From positions 1,065,153 through 1,129,152 of the forward strand of contig NW_005434668.1 in the NCBI RefSeq assembly GCF_000315625.1: a stretch of 64,000 nt of DNA, in the 5' to 3' direction. Origin of the DNA: Guillardia theta CCMP2712 (Eukaryota; Cryptophyceae; Pyrenomonadales; Geminigeraceae). The notes under the pieces are model-generated. The model did no database searches and was not told the origin of the DNA. It was given only the letters and a program-made list of their open reading frames with translations. Both the position numbers and the translations under genes were made by a program. Below, in pieces: positions 32,954 to 43,346 of this stretch. How positions within the stretch are numbered: the stretch's first letter is position 1; each line of letters opens with the position of its first letter.

Positions 32954-34613
32954 CCTTGCTTGTTCACTTCATCAATGATGTGCGAACAGACTGTCCTCTA
33001 TAATCTCTTCGAGTGGCCGACGCGCAAGCACGCAAGGTTGATCGTTTTAGGAGGTGAGGAAGAGGAGGAGGACGAAAAGGAGGAGGAGGAGGAGGAGGTG
33101 GTGGTGGTGGTGGTGGTGGAGGAGGAGGAGGAGAGGTCCTCTCTGCTCACTCTACACCTGTCAGTTGCCAACACCATGGATCTGCCGGAGAGAATGCTTC
33201 CTCGAGTGTGCAGTCGTCTAGGTTGATCCCCAAGGATCGTTTGCTGTAGATGACGTCACGCCAGGCCTTCGTCGCATCACTTTTGCTCCTTACAACCATC
33301 AGCAGCTCCAGGTCCCCTCCTCAGCTCGATTTTCTTCCTGCTCCTCACTTCTTCATGCAGGAGATCATCTCGTCTCGTCTCGCTGATCTGGAGGCCTTCG
33401 ACGCCAAGGCTGTGGAGTTGTGCTCTCGCAAGGTGGCAAAGGATGAAGGAGGGAGGAGGGGGAGGCAGGAGGGGAGTGCGGGGAGGATGGCGACGGCAGG
33501 AGAGCGGAAGAACAGTTGAGCAGCCAGCTGACGTTGCATTATTAGGTTGCTGCTGTCTCGGGTGATGTCCGCAAGGCACTGCAACTCTGCCGGTAGGAAG
33601 GAAGGAAGGAATGAGGAGGAGGAGGAGGAGGAGGAGGAGGAGGAGGAGGAGGAGGAGGAGGAGGAGGAGGAGGAGGAGGAGGAGGAGGAGGAGGAGGAGG
33701 AGGAGGAGTTGCGATTTACTGGAGGTCAGATATGCATGCGAGCTCGCCAGGCAAGACAAGTCAGACTTTGTCTCCCTCAAGCACATCGAGGTCTTGATTT
33801 GTATTCAAACTTCCTTCTTCCTCCCCTCTGACTCTCCTTCAGATGGCAGTGAAACAGTTGTTCAGCAACCCGTACGTCGCTGCCGTGCAAGGGGTGAGCA
33901 TAGACAGTTTGGTCGCCTCCTCTTACTTTGGTTTGCAGTCTTCTCTGCTGGAGAAGATTGTGATTTGCTCAGCTGTGCAGCTTGTAAATCACATATCCCC
34001 TCCTCCTCCCCCCTTCCTCAGTTGTTCCCCTCCTCTCTTCTCCTTCCCTCCCTCCTCCATCTCCAGGACAGCCACAATCGTCTTGCCGCCCCTGACGCAT
34101 GGTCAAAGATGAAGGAAACGGGCGATACAAACCTGTCTGTAGAGCACATCCACGACCGAACTGTGGAAATACACAGGTGGCTTGACTAGCAAGCAAACAT
34201 TCAAGAGCAGCTGAAAGCTCTTGGCAGGCAGCTCAACTTCGAAGACCCTCCTTCCTCGCAGCTCTCAGCTGCTTGTGCCCGCCTGCAGGAGACAAGGGTA
34301 TTCACTCCACAGGTTCCTCACGTCTCCTCCCCTTATCGACCTCTCACTCTCTACAGGGTGATTGGTGGCGGCAAACCGACAAGGTGGCGGTGAACATTCA
34401 AGGTGAGATACTTCACGCATTGTTGGTCCACAGTGTCATCTTCAACACTTCCATCTCAACCGCTCTCATCATCATCATCATCATCATCATCATCTTGATA
34501 TCAGTGTCTACTCTCCCACATGTGTTGAGACTGTCACAGGGGATGATGTGTGCTTCGCTCTACGTCAAGACAGCATGCTTGCCAGCATCGCCTCTGCTCT
34601 TGTTGGCTTTTGA
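30731..34613 (+). CDS. ORC1: Origin recognition complex subunit 1 (BAH + AAA+ ATPase)
   Basis: Initiator ATPase that marks replication origins and loads MCM with CDC6. Splicing a 19-nt first exon (ATG at 30731, MPATESR) to 30935 continues into a BAH domain: YLSFKLGGVLYSVG, PVGRIDSIWE, EVTWFYRPAD, FELFEGNS. After CRYHYDLSRKSF and LPCREHEEIKEVLRDAI comes Walker A (ISGVPGTGKTASV), then Walker B (VLLVDELDYLITRKQ), then LIVLGVANTMDLPERMLPRV (sensor I region). SRLGLRRITFAPYNHQQLQ and EIISSRLADLEAF then VAAVSGDVRKALQLCR (sensor II) match ORC1. A winged-helix-like tail ends in SMLASIASALVGF at a TGA ending 34613. About 20 exons are joined by short introns, many bearing triplet repeats. Most joins keep frame cleanly; the join near 34.1 kb is unresolved. 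Confidence 0.93.
32638..32666. repeat. (CTG)n tract in an ORC1 intron
   Basis: About nine CTG triplets inside the intron upstream of the GLTGKKTDPVQAA exon. Confidence 0.9.
32917..32952. repeat. (CTG)12 tract next to an ORC1 5' splice site
   Basis: Twelve CTG triplets begin three bases after the donor (CAG|GTCCTGCTG...) that follows the Walker B exon. Confidence 0.93.
33616..33709. repeat. (GAG)n tract in an ORC1 intron
   Basis: About 31 GAG triplets in the intron between the sensor II exon (ending CTCTGCCG) and the exon starting ATATGCATGCGAG. Confidence 0.93.
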
Positions 34614-34841
34614 TCGCACAGCAGAACATGGTCAACGTGTAAAATAGATTTTCTTCCTTTATTACACTCATTGCTTCAGCATCCTAGCGAGCAATCAAGA
34701 CAGGCTTGCCCAAACAAAGGACAGCAGAGACAATCGTCTGCAAACTGACGACATGCCACTAACCACAAGCAGGGGAGGCAACTCAAACGGCAGCCATGCC
34801 TCGGAGATGAGTATACGAACTAGACACTTTACACGGTATTT
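34614..34841. other. Short spacer between convergent ORC1 and ISCU genes
   Basis: 3' flanks of both genes. Nothing else is seen. Confidence 0.4.
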
Positions 34842-35760
34842 TTACATGGAGGTTGACGCAGCTTGCTTGGGAGCCTCTTCGACCTTAGCAGCGGCTGGCT
34901 GGCTCTTGTTCTTATAGTCCTTGATCGCGGCCTTGATCGCATCCTCTGCCAGCATAGAGCAGTGAAGCTTCACAGGGGGCAGGCTCAGGTGCTTGGCGAT
35001 CTCCGTGTTCTTGATCTTGGACGCCTCGTCGATGTGCATCCCCTTCACCCACTCGGTGGCTACGGAGCTACTGGCGATGGCAGAACCACATCCAAACGTC
35101 TGCGAGCATCGTCAGAACTCCAGCGTTGTCTCCACCCCCTCTGCTCTCACCTTGAAGACTGCATCCTGAATCTTGCCGTCCTCTCCGACCTTGATCTGGA
35201 GCTTCATAACGTCACCGCACGCGGGCGCTCCAACAAGGCCTGATCACCACAAGGTCAACTGGACTCTTATCATGACAGCTGACTTTGAACCTGTTCCAAC
35301 AGCCTTGTCCCCCTTGTCGAAGGAACCAACATTCTTGGGACTTTCGTAATGATCAATCACTTTCTGCAAACAAAGCGTCAGACTTCAGATGGCCATTACA
35401 TCACGATCGGGTTTTCCATGTTCCAATCGACAACAAGATCGACATGCTTACTGTATTCGATCACTCCATCTCTCTTTGTCTACGACAATGAGCCCATTTC
35501 TTCCGTATCTTGCATCTACAAGTACCTTCTTACTTCCCTTCCCTTCACCTCCCTTCCTCTCCCCTCCCTCCTTTCCTTTCCCTCATCTTCTGTCTTATGT
35601 TCGCTTCGCCTCTCGTCTCGTCTCGTCTCGTCTCGTCTCGTCTCGTCTCCTCTTGCCTGATCTTCTTCTCTTTCCTCGTCTCGTCTCTGCATCGTCTCAC
35701 CTGGTGATATCCCCTAGCAGGTGTCGCTCTCGCGACCAGCGTGGCGCAGCGGCGCAGCAT
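34842..35760 (-). CDS. ISCU: Mitochondrial iron-sulfur cluster scaffold ISCU
   Basis: Scaffold on which NFS1-derived sulfur and iron assemble [2Fe-2S] clusters. There are four exons. Exon 1 (35760-35701, MLRRCATLVARATPARGYHQ) is an Arg-rich amphipathic presequence. Exon 2 (35363-35291) gives KVIDHYESPKNVGSFDKGD. Exon 3 (35239-35151) gives GLVGAPACGDVMKLQIKV, with the first cluster Cys. Exon 4 (35100-34842) gives TFGCGSAIASSSVATEWVKG, then LPPVKLHCSMLAEDAIKAAI, with the second and third Cys and the LPPVK motif recognised by the HSP70/HSC20 chaperones. All three cluster Cys and the Asp after the first Cys are present. The C-terminus carries an extra Ala/Pro/Lys tail of about 20 residues. The joins are in frame, so confidence is high. 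Confidence 0.96.
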
Positions 35761-35804
35761 GGCTGATGAAGGCGTCTAAGGTCTCCGCTACCTTCTATAT
35801 GGCC

Positions 35805-35965
35805 TTCCTGGGGGGTAGGGGTAGAGCTGACGGGTACAATGGAATGAAGAGGGTCCCCATGACTTGAATAGACGGGGTCATTTAAGGGATAAACATAGGG
35901 TACTCGGTGGCATCAGAGGGTGGGGGTGTCTCGAAGTGTGTGTGCATTCAACCAAGTGGGGTGGT
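35805..35965 (+). repeat. GGGGTA/GGGTACT motif block in the ISCU 5' flank
   Basis: GGGGGGTAGGGGTAG, ACGGGGTCATT, ATAGGGTACTCGG and GAGGGTGGGGGTG lie within 50-200 bases upstream of the ISCU ATG. These are the same short words as in the larger arrays. Confidence 0.5.
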
Positions 35966-37003
35966 CTCGGACGAAGAAGAAGCGCTTTTAAAACATTATA
36001 GTTTCCAAATGCTTGTTTTTATTTTGAAAAATAAGAACAGATGTTTGAATGATGTACAGGCAAAGTACTCATGCACCATTATAACACAGTTTTTAACGTT
36101 TCAAATGGAACAAAATTATTGATTTTTCAATATAGATCAACAGAATTATTCTACAGATCTTCGAAAATTTTCTCCCCTTTTTAAGTATGTTTTAATATCT
36201 GTACTGTTTGCGCTTTTGCGGCTCTTTGTGCATAATTTTAAACTTCTCTAAAACTAATATATATAAACAACTATTTTTAAAATCACAGCCCTCGTCCCCG
36301 CAAACTGTTCATGGATAGTTTCGGATACTCTCACGGATATTGATATGGATACATGTCGGATCGATTCCCGGATATTTACGGATACGTCGAGTCGTCCGGT
36401 TATAGCGCAATGGCCAGTCCGGCATTGCAGTAAAGAAACATCTGTCTTTCTCTCCCTCTCTTTCTCTCCCTCTCTCCCTCTCTCTCTCTTCCTCTCCCTC
36501 TCTTTCTCTCCCTCTCTTCCTCTCCCTCTCTTTCTCTCTCTCTCTTCCTCTCCCTCTCTCCCTCTCCCTCTCTTCCTCTCCCTCTCTTTCTCTCCCTCTC
36601 TTTCTCTCCCTCTCTTCCTCTCCCTCTCTTTCTCTCCCTCTCTTTCTCTCCCTCTCTTCTTCGCTTCTCCTTGCATTCATTGAGCTGTTGCTACTCCCAG
36701 ATCGTGACCACAATGTTTCTGTACATTCACTGATTTCTCCGAATGTTATTGTTGCGTTTGGTCATGGAGTATTGGATGATTGCTTTTGCATTCCTTGAAT
36801 CGTCTTGATGTCAGTTCGATGATATTCTGCCAAATAGGATCGTTCTACATGGCGATGGTGTTTTTTGAATTGGAAGTGTTAGATTGAGCGCTGTGAGTGT
36901 AAAATAGAAATCAGAATACCTCACTGTAGCAAGTCTCTATCGATTCTTCTTGTTCATGCTTTCATGTCCGAGAGAGGCAATCTGATCGTCTTGATCCTAG
37001 CAG
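35966..37003. other. Intergenic, AT-rich then (CT)-rich
   Basis: 35.97-36.3 kb is AT-rich with no gene. 36438-36660 is a CTCTCTTTCTCTCCCT pyrimidine tract (listed separately). 36.7-37.0 kb has nothing recognisable, although an upstream exon of the next gene may be there. Confidence 0.4.
36438..36660. repeat. CT-rich imperfect minisatellite
   Basis: Over 200 bases of CTCTCTTTCTCTCC / CTCTTCCTCTCC units. The long Arg/Glu/Lys frames on minus are by-products. Confidence 0.93.
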
Positions 37004-37240
37004 GTACACTATCTAGAGCGTCACTTGGATATGTTCGCCTTGGTTCAGCACTTGGACGAGCTCCGAGAAACGGAGCTGATGGCTCCTCGAAACCTTCCTC
37101 CCCTCCACAACCAGAACTGCAACATGGGCCCTCTTTGCGACTCGATCTGGGACCCAACCTTCACTCCTTCTCCTGAGGTAGAAAGCCGTCTCCGCTCCAT
37201 CTTCGAGCATTCCACGATTGTGAAAGCAAGCTCCTCTTGA
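37004..37240 (+). CDS. 3' exon of an unrecognised small gene
   Basis: After a good acceptor (ATCCTAGCAG) an open frame runs VHYLERHLDMFALVQHLDEL ... LCDSIWDPTFTPSPEVESRL to a stop at 37240. The mix of charged helix and Pro-containing linker looks protein-like. No upstream exon or start could be fixed and no family was recognised. It may be a protein of fewer than 150 residues. Confidence 0.4.
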   Translation, partial: VHYLERHLDMFALVQHLDELRETELMAPRNLPPLHNQNCNMGPLCDSIWDPTFTPSPEVESRLRSIFEHSTIVKASSS

Positions 37241-38016
37241 TCTGTTCTAGAACGAACTTAGCCTTCTGGAGTGCAGGACAACGGTTCCAGATTAAAACTT
37301 GATTAGAAGTTAAATGCTGATTGACGCGACAGAGAGATATCATTTGCGGGCTGATAGACTTGTGTTTGCAAGTGTATGCGATATTTTGGTACGAGGATTA
37401 TGGTACTGTTGTAGGATCTCTCTCCCAGTCTAGACTTTCAGCCTTCTCAGGGTTAGACTGCGCGACGAGTCATCGGAGGCTTCTGATCGCATTCGTTTCT
37501 GAGGCCATGCTTCCGAGGAGGAAAACTGCGCATCGCGTATGGTCAGCTGTCAATTGCCAGATGAGGACGAAACCGTGAGTGAGGGGAGAACACAAAAGTC
37601 GCAATTCATGAAGTCGGCGGTCTAGATCAGCATGAAAAATTTCGAGCAGTAGAACACTGAGGGAGTTAGGATCATCAGAAATCCGATAGAGGGAGGGAGT
37701 TGTTCATCGACCTCTGGTTTCGATTGCAAAAATCCGTCGAGTGGCTCAAACGGTTGACTTCATCGTCTTCCGCTTGTTGAGAATATGAAACAACCGCCCT
37801 TAGAGAAAAGCATGATAGTAGACTCGCTCTTGACTTGTACCACACCAGTAGCTCAGCACGACCACTGTGAGACAAACTGGTTCAGTAGCCTTGTGGGTGA
37901 AAGTTGGAATTCTTAATAATTATGTATAATTATCATATTTTATACATAAATTTGTATGATAATACAAAAAGTTAATAATTATATGATCCCCTTGCGAGTT
38001 GCTACCGGCAACTGCC
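37241..38016. other. Intergenic
   Basis: No gene is recognised. The 37910-37985 segment is strongly AT-rich (TTAATAATTATGTATAATTA-like) directly upstream of the EF-hand/LRR gene and may contain its core promoter. Confidence 0.4.
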
Positions 38017-40807
38017 ATGGCGGCTCCCTTCAACCCGGAGAGCCTGGCGGAGTGGAAGAAATGGCAGCGTCTGCAAGGGCTGCGAGACGACGAGGTGAGG
38101 GACGTGGAAAGTTCGAGGGGAAGAACGCAGCCATGCAGCTGTCAGTGAGCTGAGATAGAAGCACAAGTCACTCGAGTCTCCTCGCTCCTCTCATCGATAC
38201 CATGCAGGCGGAGCAGTACGTTCACAAGTACTCTGTCTTCACCAAGAAAGAGATCTTTGATTTCTGGAAGGTGACTCGTTAAAGCTGGCTCGCATGGTGG
38301 CGGGGTTGTTAATCTGTTCCGCAATGCTCAGGAGTTCGTGGACTACGATCTTGATGGGTCAGGAGAGCTCGACAGTCTGGAGATCATGAGCTTGTTTGGG
38401 TGAGTTGAATTCGCTTCCTCCTCTTCTCGTATCTGCTGAGCGAGCTCTGCTCTAGGAAATTCGGGGAGCCAATCTCGCTGAGGGCAGCCAAGGCGATCGT
38501 CTCAGGGTTCGCAGAGGGAGAGGACGGGATCAACTTCAACGCGTTCTTGAGGGTGATGTACGGCATCAAGACAGGTCATGCACTCACTTTGCTAGTTCAA
38601 GTCATGACATTAAGATGAAGGGACTATCGATGCGAAGAACATGTTTGTCAGAGCGTATGTTTTGCAAAGGTTGCTTTCTCGAGTGATATCATCCCACCTG
38701 TATTGACCGCCTGTTTGAAGGGCAACCAACGAGAATGTGCTGGAAATGGCAAGAACAAGCTCGTCCTATCTCACGTGATATTCGTTGTTCATCGATGTTG
38801 CTCCTCATTCGCGCTGTGAACAGAGAGCTCTCCCTCGCGAATCGCAAAGAGCTCGGACAAGATGGCAGAGTTTATGACGCTCTCAAGTTCAACTCAGTCC
38901 TCACCAGCCTCGACCTCTCGCTGTGCGATCTGGGACCATTACATGCTACTGACATCTCAGAGGTATCCTTGCAGCCTCTTGCATCAGCTGCGGTGATCGT
39001 GACGGCCTGCAGGCACTGCTTGACAACTCCCAGCTGACGCGACTGACTCTGAGTCACAACCCCATTGGCGACGAAGGCTTCCAGAAGCTTGCTAGCTCCC
39101 TGTGCATGGCGACGGACTCGCGTTCTGCTTGGGAGCAGGTCGACAGGTCTGAAGTCTCTTGTCAAAGAGCTTGACGATAGACGGTGTGCAGGTGCAAGAC
39201 GCCAAGGATGAGATGCAGGACTTGAGGAGAGACTATTCCTCGGTGAACAGCGAGTACAACAAGTACCTGGCGGAGTTGAGAGAGATGAACGGAATCATTG
39301 TACAAAAGAACGGCAACTCTTCCCTTCTCTGGCGGGATCAAGTCCTCATAATCCAGCTTTTGTTGTTCCTCTGACTCTATTGCAGACGGCAAGAAGGCGA
39401 TTCGAGGACATGCGGAAGAAGAAAGACTCCATGCTGAACGAGCTCGAGGTGGCGGGGTTGAGAGAGATCGATGCGGTGCAGTACTACGCGAAGCAGAAGG
39501 GAAACGCGTTCCTCAAGGAGCTCAGGTGCAAGAACTGCTACATCTACGACGAGGGAGGGCACATGATGGCCGAAACCCTTCGATGGAACCGCACGCTCAC
39601 TGTCCTCGACCTCGGCAGGAACTCCATCGGTCACAGCGGAACTATTGCTCTCGCTGCAGCCCTCGCCCACCATCCCACCCTGACGAGCTTGAACCTAGAA
39701 GGGAACGTGTTCGGGTCCGAGGCTGGGAAGGCGCTTGCGCAGATGCTGAGGAGCAACACGTGTCTGACCGCGTGCTACCTGGCTGACAACTCGATAGCGG
39801 ACAACGGGACAGAAGAATTCACTGAGATGCTGAAGGTGAACACGACCTTGCAGAGCCTGGACCTCAGCGGCAACATCGTGCAAGCTGACTGCGCGTTGAG
39901 GTTTGCAAAGACCATCTCTGAGTGCCAAGTCACTCCCATCCTCACCGAGTTCAAGCTGCTTCGCAACGACATCGAGATCGAAGTTCAGCATCGCATCACC
40001 GTTGTGCTGGGCTACAACTGGATCTGCAACAAGGCTGTCAAGGGAATCTCAGGCAAGTACCGCCAGCAGCTCAAGTACGAAGAAGCGATCGCGGCGCTCA
40101 CCGACGAGCAATCTGCCATGATCTCCAGCGCCTTCAATGCGTTCGACATGGACGGGTCGGGAGAGCTGGAGCGTGAGGAGTTCGAGGAGGCGCTGGTGCA
40201 TGTGGGGCTGGAGGTGCCCAAGGAGGAGGTGGACGAGATGATGGCGGTCATGGACACGGACGGGTCGGGGACGATCAACTTCAGCGAGTTCCAGCGCGCC
40301 ATGGCTGTCATGCTGATCAAGAAGGGGCCGGATGAGGGAGACGAGACGTCGGACCTGTCGGACGAGCTCATAGCCGACGAGCTGCTGGTAGAGCAGATGA
40401 TGTTTGCGGGGGGGCTCTACGACCCAGCTCAGGTCTTCCCCGAGGCCATGAACTGGTCGGATCAGGGGCTGCGGAAGGAGTCCTACCCTGCTCTCCGGCT
40501 GGGCTACAGGATTCTCTGCCAGATGGAGAAGAACATCTCTCTGTCCGACAAGCATCTTGTCGCTGTGAAACGAATTCTGATGTTCCTCGGGTACGACCGC
40601 GTCATGATTAAGACCATGCTGCCGTTCACTGCTCGGAGGCTGAGGGAGGACCTGACTAAGTTCGACATCTTCAAAGAGCAGTCGAGCTCTGGGCTCAGCG
40701 AGCTGGAGAGCAGGTTGAACTCGGTGGAAACTCCCGAGGACGATGTTTCTAGACTAGACCAGGCAGTGTTGTGGCTCTTTCGCGGTATCCCAGCATTTAA
40801 GGTGTGA
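38017..40807 (+). CDS. EF-hand / leucine-rich-repeat / EF-hand protein
   Basis: Calcium-sensing scaffold by architecture. Exon 1 (38017-38094) is MAAPFNPESLAEWKKWQRLQ. Exons 2-4 (38208-38270, 38331-38399, 38456-38574) encode an N-terminal EF-hand region with loop DLDGSGELDSLE and a second hand in which EGEDGINFNAF is degenerate. Small exons lead to LRRs of the RNI/NLRC type (KFNSVLTSLDLSLCDLGP, then LTRLTLSHNPIGDEGFQKL). A helical insert follows (AKDEMQDLRRDYSSVNSEYN). More LRRs follow (LTVLDLGRNSIGHSGTIAL, LTSLNLEGNVFGSEAGKAL, LQSLDLSGNIV). A C-terminal EF pair has canonical loops DMDGSGELEREE and DTDGSGTINFSE, then a helical tail. The stop is at 40807. I do not know a named orthologue; proteins of this kind occur in algae and in flagellar/cytoskeletal sets. 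The large last exon (about 39380-40807) is certain; a few small middle exons are approximate. Confidence 0.85.
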
Positions 40808-40853
40808 GGAAGGCTCTTGTTGATTCTTGGTGTGGAGAGGGGGATGACTGGAG

Positions 40854-41037
40854 ATTATTCTTTATCAGACATGTTGATTATTCTTTATCAGACATGTTGA
40901 TTATTCTTTATCAGACATGTTGATTGTTCTTTATCAGACATGTTGATTGTTCTTTATCAGACATGTTGATTATTCTTTATCAGACATGTTGATTATTCTT
41001 TATCAGACATGTTGATTGTTCTTTATTACAGACATAG
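40854..41037. repeat. 23-bp minisatellite, 8 copies
   Basis: Unit ATTATTCTTTATCAGACATG plus TTG. Seven good copies and a degenerate eighth, with an A/G switch at position 4 of the unit in three copies. It starts 46 bases after the EF-hand/LRR stop, so probably lies in its 3' UTR or terminator region. It contains the repeated word TTATCAGACATGTTGAT. Confidence 0.95.
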
Positions 41038-41109
41038 ATCGTACTTATCACAGACATCTCCGTCATCCCTGATTGCCTTCAAACAAACGCATATCAGGAG
41101 TATCCCTTG

Positions 41110-42786
41110 GCTCCCCCGCGCTGATCGACCATCTAGCTCCTCCTCCATGTGCCTGCAGCACGTTTAGTTCCACCTCCTCCGCCCCCCTGCTGGGCGGCTC
41201 TTCTTACCCTCCTCAGCAACCAGGACGTCCTCCTGCTCCCAGCCGCCTTGGCGCGATCGGCCGGGGTCAACCCATGCCTGCCCAGTGTCAGGGAGGAGGG
41301 AAGCAGCATAGGGAGGAGACCAGTTAATGACTCGAGCGTTCGAGCCGAGGTTCAAGAGCGTTTGACACGCCTCCTCCCGATCACACGCTGCCGCCCAGTG
41401 GAGTGGAGTAGAGCCAAGGCACTGCGAGGAGGAGCAAGGTGAGACGAGCGTGCTCAGACGTTCCTCCCTCCTCTTACGTTGGGCATGTCAATGACGGCAC
41501 CGCTCTCAGCCAAGTGCGCGATCTAACGCCAGGTCGTCAGATGTTCCTCTTGACTTGCTCGCACTCACAACGTCAGTATGTCCACCAGCGGCTGCCAAGT
41601 GCATGGAGGTACAGAAGAGCTGGCTGTCCCTCTTCGCGTTCACATCCGCCCCTTCCTTCAAGGCCTCCTTCAGTAGTTCCATGTCTCCTGCAGACGCAGC
41701 CTCCCACAACTTCTCGTTGGCCGCGTCCTTGAGGACCAGAAGTCAGCGTCAGAGCGGGGAAGAGGAGGAGGAGGAGGAGGAGGAGGAGGGGGAGCTCACG
41801 TTCTGCCTCGTCAGGATCTGGGAGTGGTGGTGATCTGATATGTTCCACTGCAACTTTAGCGTGAAAAAGCTGTGGAGGAGGTTCAGGCATTCTATCGCCT
41901 CCTCCTTTCCCCGTGGAGCCGCTTCCATGGCAATCTAGGCGCAACGTGAGCTGGGCAAACAACCACCGCGTCTCACATCAAGATCTCCCATCAGCGTCTC
42001 TACGTTCAGCGGCAGGGATGGCAGCCGCTCATCGACCTCTGCGAGGGCTCTCTCTTTCTCCTTCGCGCTATGCTTCCCCTCCTCTTGGACCCGACATCCG
42101 TCCAGCGGCGTGAAGTTTTCAAGTTTGATCTGGAGGTTCAGTCATGCGAGCAAGAGCGCTAGGACGACATGATCTCACTAAGTCTCTCTTGATCCCAACG
42201 AGCTCAGCTTGCACAGGATTCCTCCCCTCCTGCAGAGCCTGGGGGAATGTATGAGTTTCGAGGGGGAGGAGGAAGAACCTGCTTTCCTGCTCCAACAGCT
42301 TCTTGAGGTTCTTTGCAGACATTCGCGACTCATCGAGACTCATGAGCTGTCTCAGGTCCACCTCCTCAGGAAGCAGAGCTGCAGTGCGGTAGAACACAGA
42401 TCGACGAAGCTTGTAGAGGCTCGGATCGCGCGTCTGCTCCTGGACCCTAGGAGGATTCAAACCATCAGTCATGCCGTCAGCGTACATGTCAGGATCACCC
42501 CTCAGATATGACGAGCAGCTGCTCCTCCCCAATGGCTCGCGGTGAAATAATCTTCCTCCTCGTGCTCAATCCCCTCTGCCGATGATACAGGCTTCCGTGT
42601 ATCGGTTGCTGCAGGAACAGGATCAGGAACGGGATCCTTGCCAGGGATCGTTGGAAGGGACAGGAAGAGAGTTGAGCATGTAGGTCGGGTTTCACCATCA
42701 TCAGACTCAGCACGAGCAGGATGCATAGGATCTTCGCACAGGACCATGACGACCATGGCGCTGCTATCGAATCCTTCATTCCACAT
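41110..42786 (-). CDS. Ankyrin-repeat protein, multi-exon
   Basis: The minus strand reads, from the C-terminal end upward, as follows. A last repeat contains GLTPADRAKAAG. A repeat before it contains GSTPLHWAAACDREEACQTL then LLNLGSNARVIN. An earlier one contains LWEAASAGDMELLKEALKEG then ADVNAKRDSQLFCTSMHLAA. These are canonical ankyrin units (xTPLHxAA...G...LL..GA.vN). The N-terminal part (42786 to about 42120) is rich in charge, with KLRRSVFYRTAALLPEEVDL then SRMSAKNLKKLLEQESRFF, and is not assigned. The ATG at 42786 (MWNEGFDSS) is a plausible start. The stop lies near 41114 after a Gly-rich run. Partner and role are unknown. Confidence 0.65.
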
Positions 42787-43346
42787 TTTCCATGTTGCTT
42801 CCTGTGCTGGACCACCCTTTGGATCTGTTTCAGGACCCCCATATCAATATTCCATCACCCATATATTTGACTCAGGGGTAGTAGCACCCCACCCTATCAA
42901 AAATATCCAACTGAACGCGGGTAATTTTGAACGAGATGACGAAAGGGAACGAGCAGTAGAGAAGGAAGGGGAGGGAGGGGGAGGGAGGGGGAGGGAGGGA
43001 GGGAGGGAGCGAGGAGCGAGGTCGTTGACGACGAGTTGAAGAGACGATGCCATGATGACGATGGTGATGATCGCAAGGAGGCAAGAGTATCCAAGTATGT
43101 AGTGATTGATAGTAGGAAGTCCGACAGTACGAGCAACGCATGAAGGACGGGTTGAGAGTCGAATGGACCACACAGTTTCTTCAAGTGTTCTCTCTGCGGC
43201 ATCTGACTCATGTGTTCCTCTCCAGGGGGGTTGCGAGGCTCTTGGAGGATGAGTTCATGACAGCTTCACTCGCTCCCATATCAAGGAGCAGCTGAGGACT
43301 GGGGAGATTGGACAGCAGAGAGTGTGGAAGGCCTTGGGGACACAGG
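42787..43346. promoter_or_regulatory. Divergent promoter between the ankyrin and kinase genes
   Basis: About 560 bases between two divergent starts. It contains a short GGGGTAGTAGCACCCCACCC element at about 42876-42896, with the same words as the large GGGGTA arrays, and a GGGAGGGAGGGGGAGG purine tract at 42966-43010. Promoter role is inferred from position only. Confidence 0.35.

Noticed and set aside
33547-34189. Poly-Glu and poly-Arg frames over the GAG tract
   Set aside because: Intronic repeat; ORC1 exons on either side splice across it in frame.
36254-36713. Arg/Glu-rich repeat proteins on minus
   Set aside because: Low-complexity CT tract read in reverse; no non-repeat coding sequence attached.
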